From Heterocephalus glaber (taxonomy: Eukaryota > Chordata > Mammalia > Rodentia > Bathyergidae), in contig NW_004624795.1 of the NCBI RefSeq assembly GCF_000247695.1, positions 6,846,899-6,910,898 of the forward strand: a stretch of 64,000 nt of DNA. Reading direction: 5' to 3'. The notes beneath the pieces were generated by a model. That model saw only the letters and a list, made by a program, of their open reading frames with translations, did not search any database and was not told where the DNA came from. Numbering within the stretch: the stretch's first letter is position 1; each line of letters opens with the position of its first letter. A program made the position numbers and the translations under genes. Below are positions 62,320-64,000 of this stretch, one piece after another.

Positions 62320-63884
62320 CTAAACATCAAGTCAGACTGAAGTAAGCTTTGACTCGCGTGGTGGCAGGAAAAGTGCATTGCATAATAAGGAAGCAGGGGT
62401 GCACAGGGCCCCGCAGAGAGAACCCACTACACAAGGTCGTGCTGCTGGGAACTGGGGTGGGTGTGCATGTGTCTGTGTGTGTGGAGGGAGAGTGGCGGGA
62501 GGTTCTACTTCCTCAGTGCCTCATAATCCTGGTCCTGACTCCCAAATGCATCTTACACAAAATAAGGCGAAATGAACAAGAAAGCACCAGGGTAGAGAAC
62601 ATCTGGCCAATTTCTTTCAAGAAAATATTAGCTTAAGGGTGAAAAACCAAAACCAAAGCAAAACCAAAGGGAGGGAGGGAGAGAGAGAGAGGATTTTTTT
62701 GTTTGTGGAGCTGGGGCCGGGCAGGGCCTCACGCATGCCAGGCTGTGCCCCACTCCACAGCAGGCCGGGTGTGTGTGTGGGGGGTGGCACCTCACTGCCT
62801 GACCTCAGCAGCCCCACCCGGGCCTTGTATTACCTGGGAGGCAGGCAGTAGAAAAACACTGTAAAGCTGAGTAATATGCAGTGTGCTCGCTGTTAGTGAA
62901 TGGTATACTTATTCTGAAAAGCATGTCTAAAATTCAAACTTTATGGCTTTCTGTCTGCCAATTCTTCATTTCTTCTGAAACAAACTTATTATACCCTTTG
63001 GTTAGTTTCATAAGCAAACATAAGCCTTCCAGGACTCAAATGACTTCACCAACCAAAAATACACCCAGAAGTTTGCAGACACTGAGCCGCCAAGTAAAGT
63101 GCATGGGTCAGGCAGAAAGCGGGAGGACATTTCCATCTCTGTCTGACTGTAAATCAGGCCTGTTTTCCTTCACAGGATACAATGACCCAGGTCAGAGCCA
63201 TCAGAATTATGCTTCACAAAAGTGTCACTGAAGGGTACAGCTAAGCTAGACAGTGGACAGAAATGTGACCTGGAGGCCAAGACATTTTCTAGTGCGCTAC
63301 ATACTTGGAGGTCAAAGGGCAAGGAGAAATCTCACAGGAGCCCTGAAAACGGGGAAATTCAAGACAGAAATTAATGCTGCTTTTCCTGCTCTGGAATTAC
63401 TACATACACTGTGAGGAAAAGAGGTTTTGAAACTGGATGGGCTACTCAATCCTCTAGGCAGGAAATTACTCTTATTTTCAACATTTATCCTTTTAAAGCA
63501 CGGCTTGTTATCCATAAGCTAGAACCATAAAGCCCATCAGCTCTGTCTCTAACAAGCAAGCACTAGTGAAGAACTGGGGAAAGATTTTAAGTACCAAAAC
63601 ACCAAAGAGCTCTAAGAGGAAACAACAGAGCCAGGACACGATCATCCACCAGCAAACTCCAAAGACAAACAAGATTTTGTAGCCCAACTGCTACCAATAA
63701 ATGCTTGCCTGCAATGGACGTCTTACGTTTCTAAACCCCAAGTTTTTTCTCTTGTGGGAGAAGTTTCTAATAAACTGTTGGGTAATATAAAAAAAAGATT
63801 AAGGAGCATATAGTTCTTTTACAGTGAAAATTGCTTCTTAATACAACAACACCATTTCTTTTCCTTTCATTCTTTTTTCTTTTG
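62320..63884 (-). other. MBTD1: SINE-poor MBTD1 intron stretch
   Basis: No SINE, LINE or further exon recognised; contains a short (GGGA)n(GA)n run at 62668-62692. Confidence 0.45.
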
Positions 63885-64000
63885 TGGTACCTGGAATTGA
63901 GCCCAGGGCCTTCCCATTGAGTTACATCCCCAGCTTTTGAGACAAGGTCTCTGACTGCTAAACTGCCCAGGCTGGGCTGGACCTTGTAGTCATTCTGCCT
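63885..64000 (-). mobile_element. dID-B1 composite SINE, cut by window edge
   Basis: Shortened ID (GTGGTACCTGGAATTGAGCC) then B1 3' part (TTTGAGACAAGGTCTCTGAC). Confidence 0.75.

Overview
This window is a mammalian, most likely rodent, genomic segment. It holds intron-split vertebrate genes in the conserved order SPAG9 (minus), NME1 (plus), NME2 (plus), MBTD1 (minus), which is the order known from human 17q21 and its syntenic regions. The interspersed repeats are B1-like 7SL SINEs, many with the internal tandem duplication seen in rodent B1, together with a very abundant ID-like tRNA SINE and B1 plus truncated-ID (B1-dID) composites. I saw no B2 or B4 elements. Together this suggests a rodent outside the mouse/rat group; beaver or another Castorimorpha species is my guess and is not proven.

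Layout. 1-15,934 is intron 1 of SPAG9, full of SINEs, with a 3' L1 fragment at 8.2-9.5 kb and two copies of a short palindromic DNA-transposon-like element. 15,935-16,237 is SPAG9 coding exon 1 inside a CpG island. 16.6-39.0 kb is the SPAG9-NME1 intergenic region. It holds old and younger L1 fragments, an LTR remnant, many SINEs, and a retrocopy of ADAP2 inserted inside an L1, which then received SINE insertions of its own. 39.06-45.7 kb is NME1: a non-coding first exon at a CpG island and four coding exons. 48.4-52.48 kb is NME2 with the same exon layout, its own CpG island and a 100-N assembly gap in intron 3. 53.4-64.0 kb is the 3' end of MBTD1: a SINE-free 3' UTR of about 3 kb, the terminal coding exon, and an upstream intron that contains a candidate in-frame cassette exon.

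Genes. NME1 and NME2 encode the A and B subunits of hexameric nucleoside diphosphate kinase, and both read as intact 152-residue proteins with every catalytic residue present. Exons 3 and 4 of the two paralogs are nearly identical, and the identity runs into intron 3, while exon 2 has diverged at silent sites. That pattern is typical of gene conversion. SPAG9 (JIP4) is a MAPK/motor scaffold and MBTD1 is an MBT-domain chromatin reader; only one terminal part of each lies here.

SINE terms used below. 'ID-like' means an element of about 75-80 bp with tRNA A and B boxes (TAGCTCAGTGG and GTTCGATCC) ending in GGTACC plus an A tail. 'B1' means a 7SL-derived element with GGTGGCACACGCCTGTAATCCC and GAGGCTGAGGCAGGAGGATC. 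'B1-dID' means B1 followed by a shortened ID part. Coordinates of repeat ends are read by eye and may be off by several bases.
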